From Gordonia effusa NBRC 100432 (lineage in GTDB: Bacteria > Actinomycetota > Actinomycetes > Mycobacteriales > Mycobacteriaceae), in the NCBI RefSeq assembly GCF_000241305.1, contig NZ_BAEH01000052.1, positions 1-47,559 of the forward strand: a stretch of DNA of 47,559 nucleotides, read 5' to 3'. How positions within the stretch are numbered: position 1 is the stretch's first letter; each line of letters starts with the position of its first letter. The position numbers and the translations under genes are program-made. Below are positions 9,730-16,998 of this stretch, piece by piece. The notes below the pieces were generated by a model, which was given only the letters and a program-made list of their open reading frames with translations, was not told the DNA's origin and ran no database searches.

Positions 9730-10743
9730 GTGCCGACCGGAGCTAGTGGGTCCAAATCCAGCCTGACGATCGCCGACGTCGGAGAGCGGGCACTGCTAGC
9801 GGCGATGCGCGAGGCCAGCGCAGCGATACCCGGCGCGCTCGCTGATGACATCGTGATCGGGACCGGCGACGACGCAGCCGTCCTCGCCGGCAGCCGCCCG
9901 ACGGTACTCACCGTCGATACCGCGGTGCAGGACAGACATTTTCGGCTTGATTGGTCTACTCCGAAACAAATCGGAGCCCGTTCGGTAGTCGCTAGCGCGG
10001 CCGACGTGGCGGCAATGGGAGCAAGCCTGTCGGGGGTGTTGGTGTCGATTGCGATGCCGCTGACTACTCCGGTCGATCTTCTGTTGGGAATTAATGAGGG
10101 CATCATCGATCAGACCCACCAGTTGGGCGGCCGAGTACTGGGCGGTGATCTGGTGTCGGCCTCGGAGATATCGCTGTCGGTGACGAGTGTCGGCGTACTC
10201 GATGCCGCCCCGGTCACACTGTCGATGGCACGACCCGGCGATGTCTTAGCGCTCAGCGGACCACTCGGCGGCGCGGCGGCCGGTTACGCGATTCTGGCGC
10301 TGGGGGCCGACGGATTACGCAGTGGTGCAACAGAGTTCGAGCGGCAGGCGGTTGACGACGCGGTACGCGCATTCGTTCTGCCACATCCTGATCTCCGTCA
10401 GGGCGTCGTAGCGGCGGCGGCCGGAGCACACGCGATGACCGACGTTTCCGACGGTCTGGTCGAGGAACTTATCACGATGTCAGCGGCTTCTGCTGTGCGA
10501 CTTGATATCTCGTCGGATTCGGTCCCGATGCCCGGATATCTCCGGGCGGTGGCCGAGATGATCGGCGAGTCGGATTTGGCTCGACGTTGGGCGCTCGCGG
10601 GGGGAGAGGATCATCAACTCTTGGCCGCATTCGACGGAGCGGTACCACCGGGATGGACCGCGATCGGGCATGCGTCGTCGGGTGATGGCGAGGTTTTCGT
10701 CGACGGTGCGCGAACCGACTTGCGCGGGTGGCAGTCGTTCTGA
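9730..10743 (+). CDS. thiL: Thiamine-monophosphate kinase
   Basis: ThiL phosphorylates thiamine monophosphate to the active cofactor thiamine diphosphate. From GTG 9730 the protein is 337 residues, the usual length; the frame is open 30 codons further up, but that stretch overlaps the divergent gene and is not family sequence. Seen motifs are IGTGDDAAV and VDTAVQDRHFRLDW of the metal-ATP site, ASAADVAAMGA, GGDLV, and MTDVSDGLVEEL near residue 240. It is divergent from the DUF3515 gene and convergent with the XRE-TetR regulator. Confidence 0.95.
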   Translation: MPTGASGSKSSLTIADVGERALLAAMREASAAIPGALADDIVIGTGDDAAVLAGSRPTVLTVDTAVQDRHFRLDWSTPKQIGARSVVASAADVAAMGASLSGVLVSIAMPLTTPVDLLLGINEGIIDQTHQLGGRVLGGDLVSASEISLSVTSVGVLDAAPVTLSMARPGDVLALSGPLGGAAAGYAILALGADGLRSGATEFERQAVDDAVRAFVLPHPDLRQGVVAAAAGAHAMTDVSDGLVEELITMSAASAVRLDISSDSVPMPGYLRAVAEMIGESDLARRWALAGGEDHQLLAAFDGAVPPGWTAIGHASSGDGEVFVDGARTDLRGWQSF

Positions 10744-10829
10744 CCTCAGCCGCTCGCGGAGATATGTCCCGAGACGAGATGAGATGCCGATATGACGTTC
10801 GTGTTATCGACGGGACTTATCCGTGCCGG

Positions 10830-11684
10830 TCAACTCCCCATCAGACTCATGGCGTAACCGACGTATTCGTTGGCGACATCGTCGGGGGTGAGGCGACCGC
10901 CCGGCTGCCACCAATTCGGCAGTGAGGTGCACATCGTGACTACCACGCGCGCGGCATCGCCGGGATTGACGACCTGGAATCTGCCCGCGCGCACCGCATC
11001 GGCGACGTAGCCGTCGAAGACGACCTGCTGTTGATTACGGCGTGCCGCAATGGAATTGCGGTTGTCAGGTTCGAGCGCGCGCACTTCGCTGGTGCCGATG
11101 AACCCGAGTTGCCGTCGGTAGGTGTGAAACAGCGCAAGGTTCTCTACGCTGCGGCAGAACTTGGTCACCGGATCGGTTTCCCCGGCAACGGCGGCGACCG
11201 CGCGCCATTCGAGTTCGCTCATCGTCTCCGAGAGGATCGTCATGAGGATTTCCTGTTTGCTGATGTAGTGCCCGTAGATGCCGGGGACGGAGACCCCGCA
11301 CCGCGCCGAGATCTTACGCATACTCGTGCCGTGGTAGCCGACCTCTAGGAATTCGTCGAGGGCACCAAGGAGGATCGGGTCGAATTCGAGTGGGTCGTAG
11401 ACCCGCCATTCGGCGGCGAGTGCCCGCGCGCTCGGCTCCGGCGGCGCGGTGATCGCGATCCCGCCTCGACCGTCGATCAGTTCGCCCGGAGTGACACCTA
11501 GGTGTCGCGCGATGATGCGCAAGCGCGGGACGCTCAATTGGGTGTGCCCGTTTTCGATCTGACTCAGCGTCGCGGGGCTGACGCCGATCATGGCCGCGAA
11601 GGCGCGTAGGGAGTGACCACGAATGAGTCGCGCGGCGCGAACCCGGGTTCCGATGATTGGGTCGGCATCGTTCGCGACAGGCAT
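10830..11684 (-). CDS. Two-headed regulator: XRE domain fused to a TetR domain
   Basis: The 284-residue protein has two DNA-binding folds. Residues about 10-68 are a Cro/C1 (XRE) helix-turn-helix (RAARLIRGHSLRAFAAMIG, then SPATLSQIENGHTQLS). Residues about 105-150 are a TetR helix-turn-helix (LDEFLEVGYHGTSMRKISAR, then GVSVPGIYGHYISKQEIL). The rest is an alpha-helical TetR ligand domain. The start is ATG 11684, because TATCCT lies 6 bases before it; an open frame of 11 codons upstream is not used in this reading. A palindrome over the -10 box suggests autorepression. The divergent reductase gene is the natural target. Such fusions exist in actinobacteria, but I know of no member with a defined ligand. 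Confidence 0.88.
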   Translation of the reverse strand: MPVANDADPIIGTRVRAARLIRGHSLRAFAAMIGVSPATLSQIENGHTQLSVPRLRIIARHLGVTPGELIDGRGGIAITAPPEPSARALAAEWRVYDPLEFDPILLGALDEFLEVGYHGTSMRKISARCGVSVPGIYGHYISKQEILMTILSETMSELEWRAVAAVAGETDPVTKFCRSVENLALFHTYRRQLGFIGTSEVRALEPDNRNSIAARRNQQQVVFDGYVADAVRAGRFQVVNPGDAARVVVTMCTSLPNWWQPGGRLTPDDVANEYVGYAMSLMGS

Positions 11685-11705
11685 ATGTTTAGGATATCTG
11701 AACAT
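11685..11705. promoter_or_regulatory. Palindromic operator candidate over the regulator's -10 box
   Basis: The arms ATGTTTAG (11685-11692) and CTGAACAT (11698-11705) are inverted repeats with one mismatch, separated by GATAT. The site covers the minus-strand -10 box TATCCT (11691-11696), which ends 6 bases before the ATG at 11684. A bound protein would block RNA polymerase on the regulator gene. Confidence 0.55.
11691..11696 (-). promoter_or_regulatory. -10 box of the XRE-TetR regulator, leaderless
   Basis: TATCCT on the minus strand ends 6 bases before the ATG at 11684, and no Shine-Dalgarno sequence is present. Confidence 0.6.
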
Positions 11706-11837
11706 GCTGGAGGCCATCTGACCGCCTGTTCTGCAGCTATTGACATTGGATAACGGCTATTGCACAGTCGCATCGACCGAACGATCGTTAGCCAAGGTGG
11801 AAATCGCGAAGGCGAACTTGGCAGGAAGGGAGTGACT

Positions 11838-12683
11838 GTGACGTCACCAGATCGCCCACTCGCGGGCCGTACCTTGATCATGTCTGGCGGCAGCCGTGGA
11901 ATCGGCGAGGCCATCGCACTGCGGGCCGCGCGAGCGGGAGCGAATATCGCTCTGCTCGCCAAAACTGCCGAGCCTCATCCGAAGCTGCCCGGAACTATCT
12001 TCACCGCGGCGAAGGCGATTGAAGAGGTCGGTGGCCAGGTACTGCCGATCGTCGGCGATGTTCGCGACGAAGAATCGGTGAATTCTGCTGTCGCGCAGAC
12101 TGTTGAGCGCTTCGGCGGCATCGACGTGGTCGTCAACAATGCGAGCGCATTGGATCTGGCTTCGACCGAGAACATCAGTATGAAGAAATACGACCTCATG
12201 CAGGACATCAACGCCCGCGGGGCATTCATGCTCTCGAAGGCCGCGATAGGGCACCTACGTAAGTCACCGAACGCGCATATCCTCACGCTTTCCCCGCCGC
12301 TTACCCTGGATCCGAAATGGTTCGCCAATATTGGGACTGCCTATACCATTTCCAAATTCTCGATGACGCTGGTGACGATCGGCCTGGCAGCTGAGCTGGC
12401 AACTGACGGTATCGCGGCGAACTCCTTGTGGCCGCGCACGACGATCGACACCGCGGCGGTGCGCAACGTTCTATCCGCCGACCTCGTGTCGCGCAGCCGC
12501 ACCGTCGACATCGTGGCCGACGCGGCGATGAGCATCATCACCAAGCCGGCGTCGACTGCGACCGGTCAGTGCTATATCGACGACGAAGTGCTCGCGGCCG
12601 AAGGCGTCACCGACTTCACTCAATATCAGGTGTCGTCATCGGAGACCGATCTTGAACTCGACTTCTGGATGGAGTGGAACTGA
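11838..12683 (+). CDS. Short-chain dehydrogenase/reductase, HSDL2-like
   Basis: This is a classical NAD(P)-dependent short-chain dehydrogenase of 281 residues. It shows the cofactor loop SGGSRGIGEA near the N-terminus, NNASAL, the active-site serine region LSPPLTLDPKWF, and YTISK (Tyr-x3-Lys). The LSPPL and ANSLWPRT motifs are those of the hydroxysteroid dehydrogenase-like 2 (HSDL2) group, linked to lipid metabolism in animals; the bacterial substrate is unknown. The start is GTG 11838, with AAGGGAG 5 bases upstream. It is divergent from the XRE-TetR regulator; a perfect 10-bp palindrome AACGATCGTT (11780-11789) lies in the shared upstream region. Confidence 0.9.
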   Translation: MTSPDRPLAGRTLIMSGGSRGIGEAIALRAARAGANIALLAKTAEPHPKLPGTIFTAAKAIEEVGGQVLPIVGDVRDEESVNSAVAQTVERFGGIDVVVNNASALDLASTENISMKKYDLMQDINARGAFMLSKAAIGHLRKSPNAHILTLSPPLTLDPKWFANIGTAYTISKFSMTLVTIGLAAELATDGIAANSLWPRTTIDTAAVRNVLSADLVSRSRTVDIVADAAMSIITKPASTATGQCYIDDEVLAAEGVTDFTQYQVSSSETDLELDFWMEWN

Positions 12684-12728
12684 CTTGGTGATCTCGGGGT
12701 TGCTGGGTAGGCCGCGACGTCGGCGCGC

Positions 12729-12734
12729 TATCTT
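12729..12734 (+). promoter_or_regulatory. -10 box of the gamma-carbonic anhydrase gene, leaderless
   Basis: TATCTT ends 6 bases before the ATG at 12741; no Shine-Dalgarno sequence is present. Confidence 0.6.
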
Positions 12735-12740
12735 GCCCCA

Positions 12741-13280
12741 ATGGCGATATATGCACTCGGCGAGCTTGAGCCGACCCTGGGCAATGACGTATATGTACAC
12801 CCCGACGCCACCGTCATCGGCAATGTCACGCTCGGCGACGGCGCCTCGGTGTGGCCCGGCGCGGTTCTGCGCGGCGACTACGGGACTATCTCGATCGGTG
12901 CACGGACCAATATCCAGGATGGAACTGTAATCCATTGCACACCAATTGATCCCACGACGATCGGTGCCGGCTGCGTCGTCGGGCACAACGCCCATATCGA
13001 GGGGTCGACCATCGGCGACAACTGCCTCATCGCTTCGGGGTCGGTAGTCCTCAACGGTTCGGTTATCGGCTCCGGGGCGGTCGTCGGTGCCGGGGCGGTA
13101 GTGCCGTTCAAGTTCGAGGTGCCTTCGCGCGCAATGGCATTGGGTGTCCCGGCCAAGGTCCGCGCTGGGTTTGAGGTGCCCGAGGACCACGTCGAACTCA
13201 ACGTCGAAATGTATTACCACAATGCCCAGTACTACCGGACCGCACTTCGTCGGCTCGATGAACCGGATACACGCGCATGA
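12741..13280 (+). CDS. Gamma-carbonic-anhydrase-like hexapeptide-repeat protein
   Basis: The 179-residue protein is a left-handed beta-helix made of hexapeptide repeats ([40 protein letters not shown]) followed by a C-terminal helix. Histidines at H65 (VIHC) and at H82 and H85 (GHNAHIEG) match the metal-binding positions of the gamma-carbonic anhydrase/YrdA/PaaY group. Trimers bind zinc or iron between subunits. Whether it really hydrates CO2 cannot be said from sequence; many relatives show little activity. Its stop overlaps the ung start (ATGA), so the two are co-translated. Confidence 0.9.
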   Translation: MAIYALGELEPTLGNDVYVHPDATVIGNVTLGDGASVWPGAVLRGDYGTISIGARTNIQDGTVIHCTPIDPTTIGAGCVVGHNAHIEGSTIGDNCLIASGSVVLNGSVIGSGAVVGAGAVVPFKFEVPSRAMALGVPAKVRAGFEVPEDHVELNVEMYYHNAQYYRTALRRLDEPDTRA

Positions 13281-13966
13281 CCGGCGGGGCTAAGTCGCTC
13301 TCCGAACTCTTGGATCCGGGCTGGGCGCAGGCGCTCGAGCCGGTAGCGCCGCTCATCGCCGAGATGGGTCAGTTTCTGCGGGCGGAGATCGCCGAGGGGC
13401 GTGGCTACCTGCCCACCGGGGCGAATGTACTGCGCGCATTCACCGCGCCATTCGACGACGTGCGAGTGCTGATCGTCGGACAAGATCCCTACCCGACGCC
13501 GGGACATGCTGTGGGACTGAGCTTTTCGGTGGCGCCGGATGTGTCACCGATCCCGCGTTCGCTAGTCAATATTTACTCCGAGTACCGCGACGACCTCGGT
13601 TATCCCGCGCCGGCCAACGGCGATCTGACACCATGGGCCGACGCCGGTGTACTGCTGCTCAACCGCGTCCTCACCGTGGGGCCGGGCGCCCCGGCGTCGC
13701 ACCGTGGCAAAGGTTGGGAGGCGGTCACCGAATGTGCGATCAAAGCGCTGGTTGCCCGTGACGCCGCGCCGCTCGTCGCGATCCTCTGGGGCAACGATGC
13801 GCGAAACCTCAAGGCGTGGCTGCCTGATGTCCCCGTCATCGAGTCGGCTCACCCATCGCCACTGTCGGCCTCGCGCGGCTTCTTCGGGTCCAAGCCGTTC
13901 AGTCGAGCGAACGAGGCGCTCGAGGAACTGGGCGCCGAACCGGTTGACTGGAGACTGCCGAGTTGA
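13277..13966 (+). CDS. ung: Uracil-DNA glycosylase, family 1
   Basis: Ung removes uracil from DNA as the first step of base-excision repair. The 229-residue protein contains [16 protein letters not shown], where the Asp activates water, and the DNA-intercalation loop [18 protein letters not shown] near the C-terminus. AILWGN is also typical. The start ATG overlaps the stop of the carbonic anhydrase-like gene by four bases. In mycobacteria ung also lies downstream of thiL. The gene ends against the convergent enoyl-CoA hydratase gene. Confidence 0.97.
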   Translation: MTGGAKSLSELLDPGWAQALEPVAPLIAEMGQFLRAEIAEGRGYLPTGANVLRAFTAPFDDVRVLIVGQDPYPTPGHAVGLSFSVAPDVSPIPRSLVNIYSEYRDDLGYPAPANGDLTPWADAGVLLLNRVLTVGPGAPASHRGKGWEAVTECAIKALVARDAAPLVAILWGNDARNLKAWLPDVPVIESAHPSPLSASRGFFGSKPFSRANEALEELGAEPVDWRLPS

Positions 13967-14002
13967 TCGACGATTGACTGAAAACTGCCACCCTGGGCTT
14001 GT

Positions 14003-14021
14003 CGAGGGAGAATTTCCCTCG
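14003..14021. terminator. Hairpin between convergent ung and crotonase genes
   Basis: A perfect 7-bp stem (CGAGGGA and TCCCTCG) with loop GAATT lies in the 82-base gap between two converging genes. There is no T-run on either side, so it would act as an incomplete or mutual terminator. Confidence 0.4.
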
Positions 14022-14048
14022 GTCGGTCTCAGCGCGCAGGTTCCAGGG

Positions 14049-14825
14049 TTAGAACCGAGCGCGCCGCTTCTCCACAAAGGCGTTGACGCCTTCGATGCCC
14101 TCCGGCCGCGACGAGAGTGTCGAGATGCTGGCACCCTCCGCGATCAACTGTTCGGGCAGTGAACGAGTCGCACCATCCTGGATCAGTGCGACGGTCGCCG
14201 CCAATGCGGCGGCCGGCCCGGTCGCGAGTTCGGTCGCGATCTCCTGTGCGTGGCTCTCCACAGCATCGTCGTCGACGATCTCCGACAGCAAGCCGATGGC
14301 GAGCGCTTCTTCGGCGTCGATGACTTTGTTGGTGAGAATGATGTGCCGGGCGCGTGCGGCGCCGACGATGCGGGGCAGCATCCAGGTCATCCCGCCGTCG
14401 GGACTTAAGCCGATCGCGGTGTAGGCCGGGCGCATCTTTGTCGACGCCCCGCCGATCGCGATGGTCGCGTGTGTAACGACACTCATGCCGGCCCCGGCGG
14501 CCCAACCCTTCACCGCGGCGACGACAGGCAGCCGCGATTCGTGGAGAGCGTTGATGAACGCGTGAAAATTGTCGGCGAGATCACGCAAAAATACCGCGCG
14601 GTCATCGGCTGCGGCAAAGGACCGCACATCTCCACCCGCGCAGAAGTTGCCGCCTCGGCCGACAAGTACGACGACGGCTGCGTCACGTTCGCCGCGAGCC
14701 ACCTGTCGCAACGCGGCGGCGCCCTCGGTCAGACCCTGCCGGTTGAGCGAGGTGCCCTTTTCGGTGGTCGAAATGGCGATAGTCAGCACGCGACCGCTCT
14801 GGCTGACGAATTCTGCGGAGGTCAT
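14049..14825 (-). CDS. Enoyl-CoA hydratase/isomerase family protein, PaaG-like
   Basis: This 258-residue crotonase-fold protein acts on acyl-CoA thioesters. It shows the oxyanion-hole region GGNFCAGGDVRSF and AAVKGWAAGAGM. In the region that carries the first catalytic Glu of true hydratases it has RPAYTAIGLSPDGG, with Ala in place of that Glu and an Asp in SPDGG. That pattern is typical of isomerases such as PaaG and not of beta-oxidation hydratases, so I favour an isomerase; the substrate is unknown. The start ATG 14825 follows a leaderless promoter. It is convergent with ung. Confidence 0.88.
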   Translation of the reverse strand: MTSAEFVSQSGRVLTIAISTTEKGTSLNRQGLTEGAAALRQVARGERDAAVVVLVGRGGNFCAGGDVRSFAAADDRAVFLRDLADNFHAFINALHESRLPVVAAVKGWAAGAGMSVVTHATIAIGGASTKMRPAYTAIGLSPDGGMTWMLPRIVGAARARHIILTNKVIDAEEALAIGLLSEIVDDDAVESHAQEIATELATGPAAALAATVALIQDGATRSLPEQLIAEGASISTLSSRPEGIEGVNAFVEKRRARF

Positions 14826-14831
14826 GAATCG

Positions 14832-14837
14832 ACACTA
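14832..14837 (-). promoter_or_regulatory. -10 box of the crotonase-family gene, leaderless
   Basis: TAGTGT on the minus strand ends 6 bases before the ATG at 14825. It lies directly downstream of the rpmB terminator. Confidence 0.6.
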
Positions 14838-14847
14838 TCGGTCCCCG

Positions 14848-14886
14848 AATAACAAGAACCCGCCGGGCCGTGGCCAAGCGGGTTCT
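14848..14886 (-). terminator. rpmB terminator
   Basis: Reading the minus strand, AGAACCCGC (14886-14878) pairs perfectly with GCGGGTTCT (14863-14855), an inner GGCC pair can extend the fold, and TGTTATT follows. It lies 26 bases after the rpmB stop. Confidence 0.7.
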
Positions 14887-14912
14887 CGAATGTTCTTGCG
14901 CGGTGCGCGTTC

Positions 14913-15107
14913 TCAGGCGTTCAGGGCGGTCTTGCCGGCCTTGAGGCATGAGGTGCACACGTTCTTACGCTTGCGGTTACCGGGCGCAACTTCGACACGC
15001 ACAGACTGGATGTTTGGGTTCCAGCGGCGGTTGGTGCGCCGGTGCGAGTGCGAAACCGACTTGCCGAAGCCGGGGCCCTTGCCGCAAATGTCACAAACGG
15101 CAGCCAT
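14913..15107 (-). CDS. rpmB: 50S ribosomal protein L28, zinc-binding form
   Basis: L28 is a small protein of the large ribosomal subunit. The 64-residue sequence starts [20 protein letters not shown]. Two CxxC pairs (C5/C8 and C51/C54) form a zinc ribbon, so this is the zinc-requiring (C+) version and not the zinc-free paralogue made under zinc limitation. A GGGAG lies close before the ATG at 15107. The longer open frame upstream is not coding. The gene is divergent from the DAK2 gene, an arrangement shared with mycobacteria. Confidence 0.97.
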   Translation of the reverse strand: MAAVCDICGKGPGFGKSVSHSHRRTNRRWNPNIQSVRVEVAPGNRKRKNVCTSCLKAGKTALNA

Positions 15108-15231
15108 ATCGAACTCCCTCAATCGTTGGAAACTGGTCTTGTTGGGCCCGTGGATAGCTCCCGCCGAAACTGGCGTAACCGTCATGATGGTCGGCAAATG
15201 CAGACACACCACCCCACAAGGCAACCCTGCA

Positions 15232-15260
15232 AGGATAGCGGGCGACGGTAATGGAACCAA
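15232..15260 (-). promoter_or_regulatory. Candidate rpmB promoter
   Basis: On the minus strand TTGGTT (15260-15255) and TATCCT (15237-15232) are separated by 17 bases. The transcript would carry a leader of about 120 bases before rpmB. Confidence 0.4.
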
Positions 15261-15285
15261 ATCCAGCGCTGTCGTGCCTGGCGGG

Positions 15286-15291
15286 TAATCT
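15286..15291 (+). promoter_or_regulatory. -10 box of the DAK2-domain gene, leaderless or nearly so
   Basis: TAATCT ends 9 bases before the ATG at 15301, leaving at most a two- or three-base leader. Confidence 0.5.
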
Positions 15292-15300
15292 CTGTCACTA

Positions 15301-16998
15301 ATGTCACCCACCGGTCCCGTGCCACCCGCATCTGCCGCTACAGCCGCCATGAATCCGCAGTTGTTGCGCGACTGGGCACGCGCGAGCGCCGACGGGCTCA
15401 GCGCTCTGCGCGGGGAGATCAACGATCTCAACGTCTTCCCGATTCCCGACTCGGATACCGGCAGCAACATGGTCTTCACGATGACCGCCGCTGCGGACGC
15501 CGCCGAGGAGACCGATGAGTCAGCATCGGTGGCCCAGGTGGCACGGGCTATCGCCGACGCCGCGGTCGCCAACGCGCGTGGCAATTCCGGCATTATCTTG
15601 TCGCAAGTTTTGGTGGGGCTCGCCGACGCCGCCGATCTCGCCACCAGCGACGCCGACCAAACCTTCAATCGACTGTGGTCGACCGGTCTGCGGCTGGCGT
15701 CACTTGCGGCGGTGCGCGCGGTGAGCGAGCCGCGCGAGGGAACCGTGCTCACGGTGTTGCGGGTCGCGGCGCAGACCGCGGCCGAATACCAACCCGCCTC
15801 GGCTGCCGATCAGGCCCGTGCCGTCGCCGACGACAGCGCCGAAGCGCTCGAACACACTCCGGAGCAACTCGCCGAGCTAGCCCATGCCGGCGTGGTGGAT
15901 GCCGGTGGCCGCGGACTACTGGCTTTGCTGGATTCGATGGTGTTGGTGCTCACCGGCGTCTCCAACAAACGGCGTCCCTACCGCGGCATTCTCGTCGGTG
16001 GCGGCGATCTCACCGGCCACGACTTTGATGAGCCGTGTGGCACCGACAGTGAGATGGACTTCGAGGTGATGTACTGCCTCGACAGTTCGGCCGGTGAACG
16101 GATCGGCCGACTCCGCGACTATCTCAACGAGATAGGCGACTCGGTTGTCATCGTCGGCGACAGTTCCGAATCGGGCGAGCGCTTCTCGGTACATGTGCAC
16201 ACCAGCGAGCCGGGGAAGGCGGTCGAGGCCGGCACCGTCGTCGGACAGATGTCCGATGTGCGCATCACCTGTTTCGCGCTCGACGCACTGCGTGCGCAGC
16301 CGGACGGAAACGAGCCACCGCCCAGACATCGCCGCGCAGTGGTCGTCGCGGTGAAAGGTGATGGGGCAGAAGAACTTTTCAGCGAAGCCGGTGCGGCGAT
16401 CGTGCGCGCTGACGACGGGGTTACCGCGAGCGTGTTCGCCGACGCTATTCGTGTCGCCGACGCCGCACACGTCATCGTGATGGCCAATGGCGTTCTGCCG
16501 GCTCAAGAGTTGGTCAGCGTTGCCGCGGAGGCTCGGTCGAGTCAGCGATCAGTCGTCTTCATCCCGACGCTGTCGATGGTGCAGTGTCTGTCGGCGCTGG
16601 CCGTGCACGATTCTTCCGAGAGCCCCGACGCTGACGCATACGCGATGGCCGAGGCGGCCGCGGCTACTCGTTGGGGATCGGTGGTGGTGTCCAAGCGGCG
16701 AATGATGACGCTCGCCGGACTCTGCGACGTCGGTGATCTGCTCGGCTTCATCGGCTCGGACGCTCTGGTCATCGGCTCTGATCCGCTGGCCGCGACGACC
16801 GCGCTGGTTGATCTGCTCTTGGCAACCGGCGGCGAATTGATGACTGTTCTCGCGGGTGGTGGACTCCGCGAAACAGACTCCGGGGCAACGGTTCTGGACG
16901 GGTTGACCGCTCATCTTCGTGACCGTCACCCGGGCGTCGAACTCGCTGTCTACGAGGCGGGACAACAAGACCAGGTGCTGCAGGTTGGGGTCGAGTAA
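15301..16998 (+). CDS. DAK2-domain protein, FakA/YloV-like
   Basis: The 565-residue protein has an N-terminal DhaL (DAK2) ATP-binding domain, residues about 15-210, with [15 protein letters not shown], whose aspartates bind magnesium, and [14 protein letters not shown] long C-terminal part resembles the DAK1/DegV-type region of YloV. In Firmicutes such proteins (FakA) phosphorylate fatty acids held by a DegV-family partner (FakB). A DegV-family gene is present in this window at 29545. In mycobacteria this gene also precedes recG. Here the recG GTG follows the stop codon with no gap, so translation is coupled. The fatty-acid-kinase role is inferred from the family only. Confidence 0.85.
   Translation: MSPTGPVPPASAATAAMNPQLLRDWARASADGLSALRGEINDLNVFPIPDSDTGSNMVFTMTAAADAAEETDESASVAQVARAIADAAVANARGNSGIILSQVLVGLADAADLATSDADQTFNRLWSTGLRLASLAAVRAVSEPREGTVLTVLRVAAQTAAEYQPASAADQARAVADDSAEALEHTPEQLAELAHAGVVDAGGRGLLALLDSMVLVLTGVSNKRRPYRGILVGGGDLTGHDFDEPCGTDSEMDFEVMYCLDSSAGERIGRLRDYLNEIGDSVVIVGDSSESGERFSVHVHTSEPGKAVEAGTVVGQMSDVRITCFALDALRAQPDGNEPPPRHRRAVVVAVKGDGAEELFSEAGAAIVRADDGVTASVFADAIRVADAAHVIVMANGVLPAQELVSVAAEARSSQRSVVFIPTLSMVQCLSALAVHDSSESPDADAYAMAEAAAATRWGSVVVSKRRMMTLAGLCDVGDLLGFIGSDALVIGSDPLAATTALVDLLLATGGELMTVLAGGGLRETDSGATVLDGLTAHLRDRHPGVELAVYEAGQQDQVLQVGVE

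Noticed and set aside
10744..10829. GTCCCG and CGGGAC as a terminator between thiL and the XRE-TetR gene
   Set aside because: The arms are only 6 bases and the loop would be about 45 bases.
11740..11763. TTGACA upstream of the reductase gene as a promoter
   Set aside because: No TANNNT lies 16-18 bases downstream; only a poor TATTGC at 12 bases was seen.
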